The notes under the pieces are model-generated. The model made no database searches. It was not told the origin of the DNA and was given only the letters and a program-made list of their open reading frames with translations. From Pseudochelatococcus sp047501465 (GTDB lineage Bacteria; Pseudomonadota; Alphaproteobacteria; Rhizobiales; Beijerinckiaceae): a DNA stretch of 64,000 nucleotides. Positions 6,629 to 16,171 of this stretch are shown here, piece after piece. Numbering within the stretch: position 1 is the stretch's first letter; each line of letters begins with the position of its first letter. The translations under genes were made by a program, and so were the position numbers. Location of the stretch: positions 682,001 through 746,000 of the forward strand of contig NZ_JAZDRL010000002.1 in the NCBI RefSeq assembly GCF_047501465.1, read 5' to 3'.

Positions 6629-9574
6629 CTAAAAGTTCACCTCTGCGATGTTTGTCACTACGCCGAAATCCACACCGATAGACTTGAAATGACGCTTGCC
6701 GCATAGAATCTTCTGATTCTCCTTATTGCGCCGCTCACGGCTATCAAGCGTACTTTTCGTTTCGCGCACAAAGTACAGCTTTTCATCACGGTGGGTCACG
6801 AATGCCCAATCAGGATTATAGGGGCCAATAGGCGTATCAATCTTGAACCAGCGTGGCAGTTTTACAAATAACCGTACATGCTCATTATGATCGAGGTCTT
6901 TCGCGAACTGCCGTTCTATCTCCGATTCATACTCTATTGCGTTAAATAAGCATTTCTCTTGATTTTGTACCTCATAAAGGTTGTTCAGGTAACGTACGAT
7001 CCCGCCTTCTGCATCCTTTTCAATGCGGCTCATTTCCCAGTAATGGCTGGCAATACGCTCATACTGAATGCCTTCAAGCATCAGGTCATGCAAAGCCCGT
7101 GAAATTTCACGGGCTGCCAATGACATGAATTGCTGCGGGTTGATCTGGAAGTCTCCTAATCGGCCTGAACCTTTGAGAATTTCTACCAGTGTGTGGCGGG
7201 TTAGCTCGGTCTCTTTCTGTAGGTAGGCAAGAAGGTCTGGCAGGACACGCACGAGGCTGGCCGCACGACTTTTTTCTTCCAACTTACGATCCGTGCTGAC
7301 GCCAGCCTCAGAAATGTCCATGACCACTCGCGTCATAGCGATGCGTATGGGGTGAATAGGCTCTAATTCCTTGATGCGCCCGATGGCTTGCGCAATGAGC
7401 TCTGCTGTATCAAACGAAACGCGGTAACGGGTGCGATGCTTTATTTGATCCCACAATGACTGGAAATCATCGCTAAGATGCACTTCCTTGCGGAATTTTA
7501 GCTGGCGCTGGTCACGTGCATTGACAACACGGTTCTTGAAAACAAAGCGCTGCATCTCATCAATGATATCAGACTTCAGATCGCTGTATGCTTCACTGAT
7601 TTTCAACTCAAAGTACAGATCTTTAAGATTGAACTTATCAAGGATATCTCCGGCGTCATTAATGTACCCGGCTGATTTAAGTTCATGCCAGATTTTGCCG
7701 GATTCCTCCTGGCCGATGGGGGTTTCTGTTCCGTCATCGGCTACGCGAACGATTTTGGCGAAGGCAATCTTTTCAATGCGGCCAAACTTAATGCCAAAAT
7801 CTTCCTCAAATTCATTCTGGAGGGATTTAGCAAAATCCTCATAAGACTCGTTGGCAATGACGGTTAAGCGGTTGATGCTTTCATCATGCACGCGCTCGCC
7901 ATGCTCGTTGACCGGCAAACGCAGGCCGCGCCCGATTTCCTGCCGCTTCTTCTCCATGGATTGTGTCTCATTGAGCGTGCAAATCTGAAAGACATTGGGA
8001 TTATCCCAGCCTTCGCGAAGGGCGCTGTGCGAGAAGATAAAGCGCAGTGGCTCTTTGGGATCTAGCAAACGCTCTTTGTCCCGCATAATCAGGCTGTAAG
8101 TGTCCTCATCATCAGCGGTTTTGCCACTGCTATCCTTGGCATGGCCTTGCTTGTCCTGAGAGAAGTAACCATTATGGATTCTCCCAATGTCCGTGACAGC
8201 AAACTCCTGATAAATCGGCTTGGTCGTTAGTTCCTTATATGCCTCCTCAAACCACTGGCCGATTTTGCCAAGGCTGATGGTGCCATCATCATTGTAAATA
8301 CGATAATTTGCCACCCTGTCGATGAAGAAGAGGGACAAGACCTTAACCCCTTTGTTGCGTAGGGCATATTCTTTCTTCAGATGCTGCTCTACTGTTTCGC
8401 GCACCTGTTCTCTCATAATTTCTTCGCCGAGGCCGCCTATCTCCTGCCCAAGCCTGAGAAACTTGCCCCGATTGAATTCGATATATTCCGCGCCAGGAGT
8501 GCAGTCGATGTTCTGTACGATATAACCCTGTGCGTAAATTGCCCGCCCATCAGACCTCCCATAAAGGTCATCACCTTGCTTCACCCATAATTTCGCAGGT
8601 TTGACGCCATTTGGGCCTTCCTTGTGAATTTCAATCTGTGCCTTGATGCCGTTTTTGTTGTCGCACTTCAGGAGCTTTACGTAAGCATCGTTGAAGCTGT
8701 CATCGGAGCGGATAGACGCCACTTCAATGCGCTTCACAAGCCGGAGGTCATAAGCGCGTATTGGGTCGAGCTTATAAAGCAGATTATAGGTTTCCCTATG
8801 CGTGGCGGAATAACGCAGCGTGATTGCAGGATTTAGATTGGCAATAGCGCGCTTGGCCTTGGCGGTATTATCGACACTCTGCGGCTCGTCAATGATAACG
8901 ATGGGATTGGCCGCTTGAATGAACTCAATCGGCTTACGTCCTGACATCCTATCATTTTCACGGTTGATGACGTTGAGCTTCTTGATTTCCTCTTCTGTCA
9001 TCTCGTTCAGATCTTTATCTGGCACATCCTTCTGGAATGACTGGATATTAATCACCATGATCTGAATCTGGTTGCTGGTGGCGAACTGACGCACCTTGCC
9101 CAGTTTTTTGGAGTCATAAACGAAGTAATCGAAAGGCGTGTTGTCATAGAGGGTGCGGAAATGCGCCTTGGTTATTTCCAAATTTTTAAGCACACCTTCG
9201 CGGATTGGCACGCTTGGCACGACAATGATAAATTTCTTTAGGCCATAATTTTTGGAAAGCTCAAAGATGGTACGCAGATACACATAGGTTTTGCCGGTTC
9301 CGGTTTCCATCTCGATGGAGAATTCGCGCCCTTGCAGAGCGGACACCTTTTCAATGCCGTTCCTTTCCTGGATTTTCTGGATATTGTCATACAGTGCGTT
9401 ATCAGGAAGCGTGATGTTGTTACCCACCCCAAGATCAGACAGCTTCATGCCGCCACCAGCGGTAGCACTGATTTCAAAATGCGACTGTACAATCGGCTGG
9501 CCTTCCAACGCCCCGACAACCGCATTAATTGCGTCTTGTTGATATTCCAGGGATGGATCGAATTTGAGTTTCAT
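6629..9574 (-). CDS. res: Type III restriction enzyme Res subunit (helicase-nuclease)
   Basis: This 981-residue subunit translocates along or switches on DNA with ATP and cuts near unmethylated sites together with Mod. A Q-motif-like start ('LEYQQDAI') is followed by Walker A TGTGKT at 91-96, a DEPQ-type motif II near 230, a motif III-like 'RYSATH', and motif VI-like 'EIGRGLRLP'. At the C-terminus 'NPDWAF...VRETK' (about 920-941) supplies the PD-ExK nuclease core. All key motifs are intact and the length is normal for type III Res. It lies 6 bp after the 84-residue ORF and 272 bp after the mod stop, in one operon. Its neighbours include an extra SNF2 helicase that classical type III systems lack. 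Confidence 0.92.
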   Translation of the reverse strand: MKLKFDPSLEYQQDAINAVVGALEGQPIVQSHFEISATAGGGMKLSDLGVGNNITLPDNALYDNIQKIQERNGIEKVSALQGREFSIEMETGTGKTYVYLRTIFELSKNYGLKKFIIVVPSVPIREGVLKNLEITKAHFRTLYDNTPFDYFVYDSKKLGKVRQFATSNQIQIMVINIQSFQKDVPDKDLNEMTEEEIKKLNVINRENDRMSGRKPIEFIQAANPIVIIDEPQSVDNTAKAKRAIANLNPAITLRYSATHRETYNLLYKLDPIRAYDLRLVKRIEVASIRSDDSFNDAYVKLLKCDNKNGIKAQIEIHKEGPNGVKPAKLWVKQGDDLYGRSDGRAIYAQGYIVQNIDCTPGAEYIEFNRGKFLRLGQEIGGLGEEIMREQVRETVEQHLKKEYALRNKGVKVLSLFFIDRVANYRIYNDDGTISLGKIGQWFEEAYKELTTKPIYQEFAVTDIGRIHNGYFSQDKQGHAKDSSGKTADDEDTYSLIMRDKERLLDPKEPLRFIFSHSALREGWDNPNVFQICTLNETQSMEKKRQEIGRGLRLPVNEHGERVHDESINRLTVIANESYEDFAKSLQNEFEEDFGIKFGRIEKIAFAKIVRVADDGTETPIGQEESGKIWHELKSAGYINDAGDILDKFNLKDLYFELKISEAYSDLKSDIIDEMQRFVFKNRVVNARDQRQLKFRKEVHLSDDFQSLWDQIKHRTRYRVSFDTAELIAQAIGRIKELEPIHPIRIAMTRVVMDISEAGVSTDRKLEEKSRAASLVRVLPDLLAYLQKETELTRHTLVEILKGSGRLGDFQINPQQFMSLAAREISRALHDLMLEGIQYERIASHYWEMSRIEKDAEGGIVRYLNNLYEVQNQEKCLFNAIEYESEIERQFAKDLDHNEHVRLFVKLPRWFKIDTPIGPYNPDWAFVTHRDEKLYFVRETKSTLDSRERRNKENQKILCGKRHFKSIGVDFGVVTNIAEVNF

Positions 9575-9580
9575 GCCTGG

Positions 9581-9835
9581 TTATCTCTTCGTATCTTCTA
9601 GAAAATCTTTAATAGCCTCCGCATGGATTATTAGTTTTTCTATACGCTCTGCGCGAAGGTCTTTGGCGCCAATAGATATGCTAAATTTATTAAGCATGTA
9701 TTGCCCCATATCATCAGCATCAAATCGAGGGTCATCTACAATTTTTTGTAATGCTTCGTTAAACAATCGTGTATCACTTGCATGGGTACCACTGAAGTTT
9801 GCAGAATCGAGATATTTGTCAAAAATTTGATACAT
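9581..9835 (-). CDS. Hypothetical 84-residue protein inside the type III operon
   Basis: This short charged protein lies between mod and res, 11 bp after the mod stop and 6 bp before the res start, and has a GGGAG ribosome site. Such tight spacing indicates real translation and coupled expression. It is predicted to be helical: 'FNEALQKIVDDPRFDADDMGQ' then 'RIEKLIIHAEAIKDFLED'. I recognise no family. It could be an adaptor joining Mod and Res, a regulator, or a phage-sensor subunit, but that is speculation. Confidence 0.7.
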   Translation of the reverse strand: MYQIFDKYLDSANFSGTHASDTRLFNEALQKIVDDPRFDADDMGQYMLNKFSISIGAKDLRAERIEKLIIHAEAIKDFLEDTKR

Positions 9836-9846
9836 AACAATCTCCC

Positions 9847-11730
9847 TTATACTGTCCTGAATACGATTTCGGACTCTTCGGCTTGGGCACGGGATTTAAA
9901 GGTTTGTACGGCGTTGGTCTTCAGTTGGTCATTGCCTTTGAAGCCTTCATCGAGGCAGATTACCTGCACGGGGCCGGCATCAGCGATAGCGTCGATCACC
10001 GCCTGCGTGAGATTTTTATCCAGACAAATCAGCAGCGCTCCTTCTTCAATGGAAAACACTTCTTTGCTCGCCAACGTCAGCTTTTCCACCTTGGTGGTCA
10101 GCGAGAAGCCCGACTTCAGGAGCAGTTCATAGAGAATGTCCTCTGGAGTGCTGGAGGCGCTGATATGATCAACATGCAGCGAAAGCTGTTTTTCCAGATT
10201 CTGGATTCTCTCAACATCGCCTTCCCATACCTTGAAATTGGAGCGAGCGAGCTTGAATATCTTAAACCCAAGGTCAAGATTACTGGCCCCACTTAGATCT
10301 AGCTGATTGCATTCTGCACTCTCAATTTTCATAGCTGCACGACGGATGCGCTCAACTGATAAATGTGAAATGCTTTTAAAGCCTGCTTTATAAGCTTCAT
10401 TCTTTTCATCTATCTTTTCTGGAAGTTGGATTGTTATAAATTTTCGTTTTCCATTATCTTCCTTATTTGCTTTTATTACGGCATGCGCTGTAGTCCCAGA
10501 TCCAGCAAAGAAATCCAGAATAATATCATCTTTCGATGCGCTCTGGCTAAGCTGCATCATCCGTTGAATTAAGCGAGTAGGCTTAGGATTATCAAACGCT
10601 CCTCCCATTCCTAACTCTTTTAATTCATTGCTCGCTTCATGATTATGTCCCACTTCCTGGTAAAGCCACAGCGTTGTAGGGGTAACACCATCTTTTACAT
10701 CACATAAGAAGCTTTTCCTTTGAGGCGTTTGCTTGCCATCATCGCCAAACCAGATTTCATTATTATCCTCCATGAGCTTCATACTTGTGTCATTGAAGCG
10801 TCGGTAGGTGCCTGGAGGGGGGGACCATACAGTGCCGTTTATAAAGATGTATGGAGATGTATTTGAGCCACTTTTGGCGTGAAGTGGAGTTGCTTTCCAT
10901 GGGCCCTTGGGATGGCGATCTGGGTTCTTGTAAGCAGCTAATTGCTCATCGTTTCTTGGCAACTGATTAATGCCGAAAATATCTTTCTGTTTAGCATAGC
11001 ATAAAATATGGTCATGATTATCTGAGAACCATTTTGCATCATTCGAGCGTGTGTATTTCTTTTGCCAAATTAGATTAGCAATAAAATTATCTTCCCCAAA
11101 TACTTCATCTGTTAAATTCCTTAAATTCCCTACCTCTGTGTCATCGATACTAATAAATATTACCCCATCTTCGCGCAATAAATTCCGCGCCAGATAAAGT
11201 CTTGGGTACATCATGCTCAGCCAACTTGAGTGATAACGTCCTTGAGTATCTGTATTCGTGGAGAATTTTCGCCCCTCACTATCTTTCTGGCCGGTGTATT
11301 CCAGATAGGTATCCAATGTTTCCGAAAATTTATCCGGATAGATGAACTCATTTCCCGTGTTATACGGCGGGTCGATGTAGATCATCTTCACTTGGCCGAA
11401 GTATGACTTCTGCAGGAGCTTTAGCACTTCAAGGTTATCGCCTTCGATAAAAAGGTTTTCCGTATCGTCGAAATTGACGGATTCCTCACGGCACGGTTTC
11501 AGTGTGGCAACGCTCGGAGCCTGAATGACTTTCATGCACTCGGCTTTTCCCGGCCAATTCAGGCCAAAGCGTTCCTTGCCTGGCTCTACCCATTCGCCCA
11601 GCACGCGCTTTAACTGGTCAAAGTCAATCCGGCCTTCATTAAAGACCTCAGGGAACAGCGCTTTCAAGTGCTGGCGGCGATCATCCGCGATGTCCAGTGA
11701 CCTCAGATCTACTTTTTTTTGTGCAGTCAT
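9847..11730 (-). CDS. mod: Type III DNA methyltransferase Mod (specificity subunit)
   Basis: This 627-residue N6-adenine methyltransferase modifies one strand of an asymmetric site and gives the complex its specificity. It is a beta-class enzyme: the catalytic DPPYNTG (120-126) comes before the SAM-binding DFFAGSGTTAH (about 404-414). The region between them holds the target-recognition segment. A long C-terminal part, typical of Mod proteins, follows. The gene begins 11 bp after the helicase stop. An A8 run in codons 4-6 (11713-11720) and a C7 run in mid-gene (10817-10823 on the other strand) are possible slippage sites. The frame is intact as read, so the enzyme should be active. Confidence 0.92.
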   Translation of the reverse strand: MTAQKKVDLRSLDIADDRRQHLKALFPEVFNEGRIDFDQLKRVLGEWVEPGKERFGLNWPGKAECMKVIQAPSVATLKPCREESVNFDDTENLFIEGDNLEVLKLLQKSYFGQVKMIYIDPPYNTGNEFIYPDKFSETLDTYLEYTGQKDSEGRKFSTNTDTQGRYHSSWLSMMYPRLYLARNLLREDGVIFISIDDTEVGNLRNLTDEVFGEDNFIANLIWQKKYTRSNDAKWFSDNHDHILCYAKQKDIFGINQLPRNDEQLAAYKNPDRHPKGPWKATPLHAKSGSNTSPYIFINGTVWSPPPGTYRRFNDTSMKLMEDNNEIWFGDDGKQTPQRKSFLCDVKDGVTPTTLWLYQEVGHNHEASNELKELGMGGAFDNPKPTRLIQRMMQLSQSASKDDIILDFFAGSGTTAHAVIKANKEDNGKRKFITIQLPEKIDEKNEAYKAGFKSISHLSVERIRRAAMKIESAECNQLDLSGASNLDLGFKIFKLARSNFKVWEGDVERIQNLEKQLSLHVDHISASSTPEDILYELLLKSGFSLTTKVEKLTLASKEVFSIEEGALLICLDKNLTQAVIDAIADAGPVQVICLDEGFKGNDQLKTNAVQTFKSRAQAEESEIVFRTV

Positions 11731-11741
11731 GGCGTGCTCTT

Positions 11742-14699
11742 TTACTGTATCTCAAAACTGACATTGAATAAGTCATGTCGCGACGTTTGTTGTTTTAGTC
11801 GCGTTTCTACCATATCAATCAGTTCATCCTTCTTTGCCTCAATAACCTTGGCCGAATCGTCATATTGCCGCCATGCCTCATCACGGCTAGCTTCCAGCTT
11901 ACGGACTTTCTTTTGCAGAGCCAGCTTGTCTGGCAGGTTTCCGGTCTGGCGTATATGCTTTTTCAGCTCCTTAATTTCCTCGTCCATTTCTTTCAGGCCG
12001 GATTTCAGGCCCGTTCGCTGATCCTCCGCCCATTTGTCGAGCTTGGCCATTTCCTCGCTGAAGAAGTCGCTGTTGTTCTGATCCATGCTCCTCATAAATT
12101 CGTTAAAGGCATCATCCACCATGCTTGTGAGGTGCGATTCATTTTCCGGCAGATGATAGGCGCCCTTCACCTTCGCTTGTAACTTAAATAGCTTACGGGC
12201 CACGTCGTTGGGAATCAGGTTGCCGCTTTCATCCACAGCGGCCAGTACCAGATGGGTGTTTTCTTCAAAGCTTCTGGTGCGCAATTCAGCCACTCTTAGC
12301 CAGCCTCGTGATCCACGCAGATTTTCTAGCGCGGTAATTTTGTGCGGATAGCTGGAGTAATCAAAGACGAGGTGCGCGGGTGGCGTATCCAGAACCTTGG
12401 CCGTTTCAATGACCTTCTTGCCAAGATCGCTGGATGGTTTGTACACTTTCGGCTGGAGCTTGATGCGTTGGCGCTCTGCTTTCGACATCAGGCTCCAATG
12501 GTCACGGTGGTCTTCCGTATCGAAGCTCACCAATCGGTAAGCGAAGGAGCAGTTTATCTTTCGCTCGTGCAGCTTTGCGCCGCTGTGTTCAATTTCATCC
12601 TTTAACGTGCCGAACATGCGGCGCTGGTCGTCGAAGTGGTAGTCGCCAACGAATTGATCGGAGAATTTTTCAATCAGGACATATTTTGTCAGCAGCCAGA
12701 AGAAATCCAGCATTTCGTTTTTGCGTTCTTCTGCCTGTTCCTTGTGTAGTTTCATACGCTGGTGGACATCTTCGTCGAAGTTTTCAAACAGCATCTTCCG
12801 AGCTTGGGTAACACGTTCGGTTATGGGTTCTTCAAGCTCCTCGCGTAGATTATTGAACGCGGCCTCGATAGCCTCTGGTGTACGGCAGGTGTCAAAAATA
12901 TCGGAGATGCGCTTCTCAAAGTCGATGCCTTCTTCGATGCGTCCCAGCACCTCGTCAGAGGCGCCAAATACGCCATCAAACAGCTGGAATTTATAGCGCA
13001 ACAGTTCGTAGATACGCTGATCCGCCCAGTTCTTTTCATTGAGGAAGTTGATTACTACCACATCGTGTTTCTGGCCGTAACGGTGGCAGCGTCCGATGCG
13101 TTGTTCCACACGCTGCGGGTTCCATGGTAGGTCGTAATTTACTAGCATCGAACAGAATTGCAGATTCATGCCTTCCGCAGCCGCTTCGGTAGCAATCATC
13201 ACCTTGGCATGGTTGCGAAAGTGATCCACGAGCGCTTGCCGCATATCAACATCGCGCGAGCCGGTGATGCGATCAGAGCCGTCGTGTTCATCTTTCCAGC
13301 GGTTGTATATATCGCGGGCCAAGTCATCGTTGTTCTGGCCATTGAAGGTGGCGATCTGGCCTTTATAGCCTGGCTGTTGTTCCAGATATTCCGTGAGATA
13401 ATGTTGGGTGCGGTTGGATTCGGTAAAGATGATGACCTTTTCCTGCGCTCCAAGTTCTTTCATGCGCTCAAAGCCAACCTCCAGCGCGTGCAGCAATTTA
13501 ACGGCCTTGGTTTCCACGGTGATGGATCGGGCAATTTCGATATAATGATCGATTTCCGCCAATTCTGCCTTAAGCTTATCTGCATCTACCTTTTGCTCCG
13601 GGATGCGTGGGGGCCCTGGTATGTCCTCGCTTGCTTCGTCATATTCGGAGCTGAGGTCGTTCTCATGCGCTAAAAACCCGGCGATATTTCCCTTGACGTG
13701 CTCACCACTCTGTAGATCGAGCAGGCGTTGTCGAATGGTTTTAAGGGTGCCGATAATGGCATAGGTCGAGGATGATAGAAGCTTTCTGATCACCAGTACC
13801 ACCAGCTTGCGCTGGGCGCTGGGGATGGAATACGTATCCTGACGCAGAATAAAATCGGAAAGCAGGTTATAAAGCGCTTCTTCCTTTTCGCTTGGAATGA
13901 ACGGGATTGTGATTGCTTCACGGTTAGTGTAGCGGATATATTCCAGCACATCACGACGCAGCGTGCGGTGAATAAACGGTTTAAGCCGCTCTTGTAGTTC
14001 TGTCAGATTAGGCTTGCCGTTGACGTAATTGATCCTAAAGGCTTCTTCACTGCCAAAAATGCGATCATCAATCAACATGCCGAGGCCATATAGCTCCATC
14101 AGCGAGTTCTGCAGCGGTGTTGCTGTGAGTAGTACTTTCCGCTTGTCCTGAAGGGCTTCGCAGATCGCTTTGCCCATTTTATTATCTTTCTTGAAGACGT
14201 TCCGCAGTTTATGCGCTTCGTCGATCACACACAAATCCCATGCCATATGCTGCAATTCATCTTTTAATCGCGCTGCAAGATGGTAGGACATGATAAGCGC
14301 CCCTTCGAACATGAAAGGGGAGAGGCCATCTTTTGCGGTTTTCTGGTAGATTTTGTTATCCAGAATGAGGCTGGGCATACGGAATTTTTCTTCCAGCTCG
14401 ATAGACCATTGCCGCCTAAGGGCTGCAGGACAAATGATCAGTAGCCTGCGTCGATGCTCTGCCCAATGCTGGCATAAAAGTAATCCAGCCTCGATGGTTT
14501 TGCCAAGGCCGACTTCATCAGCAAGTATTACACCTTTTGAAAGCGGGGAGCGAAGGGCAAAAAGTGCGGCCTCAATCTGATGAGGATTTAGATCAACAGA
14601 GGCTTCAACGAGGGAATACGTTAGTCGATCAATTGAATGGGCTAGTTTTCTTGCAGTCAGTTCATGAGCATAGTATTTTGCATGATACGGTGTAATCAT
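11742..14699 (-). CDS. SNF2/RapA-type helicase in the type III operon
   Basis: This 985-residue ATPase is the first gene of the leftward operon. It has a SNF2-type Walker A (DEVGLGKT, about 61-68), DEAH at 160-163, 'TATPLQNSLMELYGL' (motif III), and a helicase C-terminal half ending in 'RVEQRIGRCHRYGQ', the motif VI of the family. The last 120 residues are a predicted coiled coil. It resembles DrmD of DISARM and other defence-island SNF2 proteins more than RNA-polymerase recycling RapA. No DUF1998 (DrmB) or PLD (DrmC) partners are present, so it is not DISARM. It probably remodels or translocates DNA for the adjoining Mod-Res pair. Confidence 0.85.
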   Translation of the reverse strand: MITPYHAKYYAHELTARKLAHSIDRLTYSLVEASVDLNPHQIEAALFALRSPLSKGVILADEVGLGKTIEAGLLLCQHWAEHRRRLLIICPAALRRQWSIELEEKFRMPSLILDNKIYQKTAKDGLSPFMFEGALIMSYHLAARLKDELQHMAWDLCVIDEAHKLRNVFKKDNKMGKAICEALQDKRKVLLTATPLQNSLMELYGLGMLIDDRIFGSEEAFRINYVNGKPNLTELQERLKPFIHRTLRRDVLEYIRYTNREAITIPFIPSEKEEALYNLLSDFILRQDTYSIPSAQRKLVVLVIRKLLSSSTYAIIGTLKTIRQRLLDLQSGEHVKGNIAGFLAHENDLSSEYDEASEDIPGPPRIPEQKVDADKLKAELAEIDHYIEIARSITVETKAVKLLHALEVGFERMKELGAQEKVIIFTESNRTQHYLTEYLEQQPGYKGQIATFNGQNNDDLARDIYNRWKDEHDGSDRITGSRDVDMRQALVDHFRNHAKVMIATEAAAEGMNLQFCSMLVNYDLPWNPQRVEQRIGRCHRYGQKHDVVVINFLNEKNWADQRIYELLRYKFQLFDGVFGASDEVLGRIEEGIDFEKRISDIFDTCRTPEAIEAAFNNLREELEEPITERVTQARKMLFENFDEDVHQRMKLHKEQAEERKNEMLDFFWLLTKYVLIEKFSDQFVGDYHFDDQRRMFGTLKDEIEHSGAKLHERKINCSFAYRLVSFDTEDHRDHWSLMSKAERQRIKLQPKVYKPSSDLGKKVIETAKVLDTPPAHLVFDYSSYPHKITALENLRGSRGWLRVAELRTRSFEENTHLVLAAVDESGNLIPNDVARKLFKLQAKVKGAYHLPENESHLTSMVDDAFNEFMRSMDQNNSDFFSEEMAKLDKWAEDQRTGLKSGLKEMDEEIKELKKHIRQTGNLPDKLALQKKVRKLEASRDEAWRQYDDSAKVIEAKKDELIDMVETRLKQQTSRHDLFNVSFEIQ

Positions 14700-14866
14700 T
14701 CTGCCTCACATATATAAGAATAGAGTAAAGAGGCAGCACCTGCACTCTCTGCATGTGAGAGGGGTCGCAAAAATTATTAGGGTATAACCATATACCATTT
14801 ATGCTAATCTCCAACATTATTTGGAGGAGTATCCTGAGCTGGTAATTTTGTCTTAGGGAGCATGGA

Positions 14867-16171
14867 ATGGCAATCAAAAATATTTCTCTCAATTTACTTG
14901 TAGTTAATCGCGCTAACGACCGACATGGTGAACTCGAAAACGAAACGGCTGCTATTGCTTGGCTCTTCAAAGAGCGTGAACAGCACATGTGCAATCTTAC
15001 GAAAGATATTGTTGATCAGGGTAAGATCTATGAGATGCCGCTAGTCTCGCCAGAGAAAAGTAAGTTCATCATATTTGACGGTAATCGACGAGTGACTTGC
15101 TTGAAATTGCTTGATGATCCTCGCCGAGCTCCAACGGTCGAACTCCAAGCATTTTTTCGTGAACAGCGGGCGCATTGGATTGGCGCTTTTCCTGAGCATA
15201 TCCAGTGTCAGGTTGAGGTTGACCGGGATCGCGTCGATGAGGTTCTCTACCGGCGACATACTGGTACGCAGAATGGTGTCGGGCAGAGCACGTGGGATGA
15301 TCGAATGAAAGCGATCTTCGTAAATCGTACAGGTAAGGGTAATGGCCCCAGCGTCGCTGATGAGATTGAAAGGCGTTTAGCCGATGCGCACTTATTACCG
15401 TCGCGCCGGAAAATACCTCGCTCTACACTTAACCGTCTACTTTCGGCAGAGCAGTTTCGAAGCCGGGTTGGTATCAGCATGAAGGGTGGCCGGTTTAGGT
15501 TCACGCATGATGAGACGGAGTCTCTTGCGGCTCTTTCTAGGATTGCAACCGACCTTGCGAATCGCCAAATCGTGCTTGGTGATATTTGGGATGTGGACGG
15601 CAAAAAAGGCTATCTTGATAGGCTAGATGAGGAAGGAATCCTACCTTGCTTGAGCCGGGTTATCATAAAAGATGATGACACAAAGATTGAGTCAAAACCC
15701 ACAAGAAGGAAGCCTACCGCTAAAGTCATACCAACGGTCCGTTTGACTCTCATTCCTCAAAAAGATTTCGGACTTATTTGGCCAGGCCGCCTTCAACGCC
15801 ATCATCAAATTTGGGAGGAGCTACAGTTTCATCTTGAGGTGAAGAAGCATCCTAATGCCGTCTCGGTGCTCTTTCGTGTCTTGCTTGAGCTTGCTCTGGA
15901 GAATTATATCAAAGAGGCGTGTGTCATAGTTCATGAGAATGACAAACTTTCTACCCGCCTGGAAAAAATAGGTGTTCATCTCCAAAAAGCGGGTAAGATC
16001 GATAGCAAGCAGATGGATGCTATTCGTAAGTTTAAGCAAGGTGATAAGCTTTTCTCAGCGGACACCTTAAACAAATATGTCCATTCACAAAACTTTGCAC
16101 CGTCACCTGAACATCTCATGTCAATGTGGGATAGCTTTGCGGACGTGATCGTTCTCTGCCTTCGGGCCTAG
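14867..16171 (+). CDS. ParB/Srx-fold protein, probable defence accessory
   Basis: This 434-residue protein runs divergently from the helicase operon across a 167-bp gap that may hold shared promoters. The N-terminal part has the ParB-like nucleotide-binding signature 'IFDGNRRVTCLKLL' (DGNRR at 71-75), preceded by a region that resembles ParB box I. The C-terminal 140 residues are helical, with 'VLLELALENYIKEA' and 'LNKYVHSQ', as in some HEPN-like domains. ParB-fold proteins of this size occur often in phosphorothioate and restriction islands as CTPase or nuclease modules. It stops one base before the convergent rhuM gene. A role in plasmid partition is unlikely as no ParA is present. Ribosome site GGGAGC. 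Confidence 0.65.
   Translation: MAIKNISLNLLVVNRANDRHGELENETAAIAWLFKEREQHMCNLTKDIVDQGKIYEMPLVSPEKSKFIIFDGNRRVTCLKLLDDPRRAPTVELQAFFREQRAHWIGAFPEHIQCQVEVDRDRVDEVLYRRHTGTQNGVGQSTWDDRMKAIFVNRTGKGNGPSVADEIERRLADAHLLPSRRKIPRSTLNRLLSAEQFRSRVGISMKGGRFRFTHDETESLAALSRIATDLANRQIVLGDIWDVDGKKGYLDRLDEEGILPCLSRVIIKDDDTKIESKPTRRKPTAKVIPTVRLTLIPQKDFGLIWPGRLQRHHQIWEELQFHLEVKKHPNAVSVLFRVLLELALENYIKEACVIVHENDKLSTRLEKIGVHLQKAGKIDSKQMDAIRKFKQGDKLFSADTLNKYVHSQNFAPSPEHLMSMWDSFADVIVLCLRA

Noticed and set aside
5427..14699. DISARM or BREX classification of the defence operon
   Set aside because: There is no DUF1998 (DrmB), PLD nuclease (DrmC), PglZ or BrxC; the motifs match type III Mod and Res instead.
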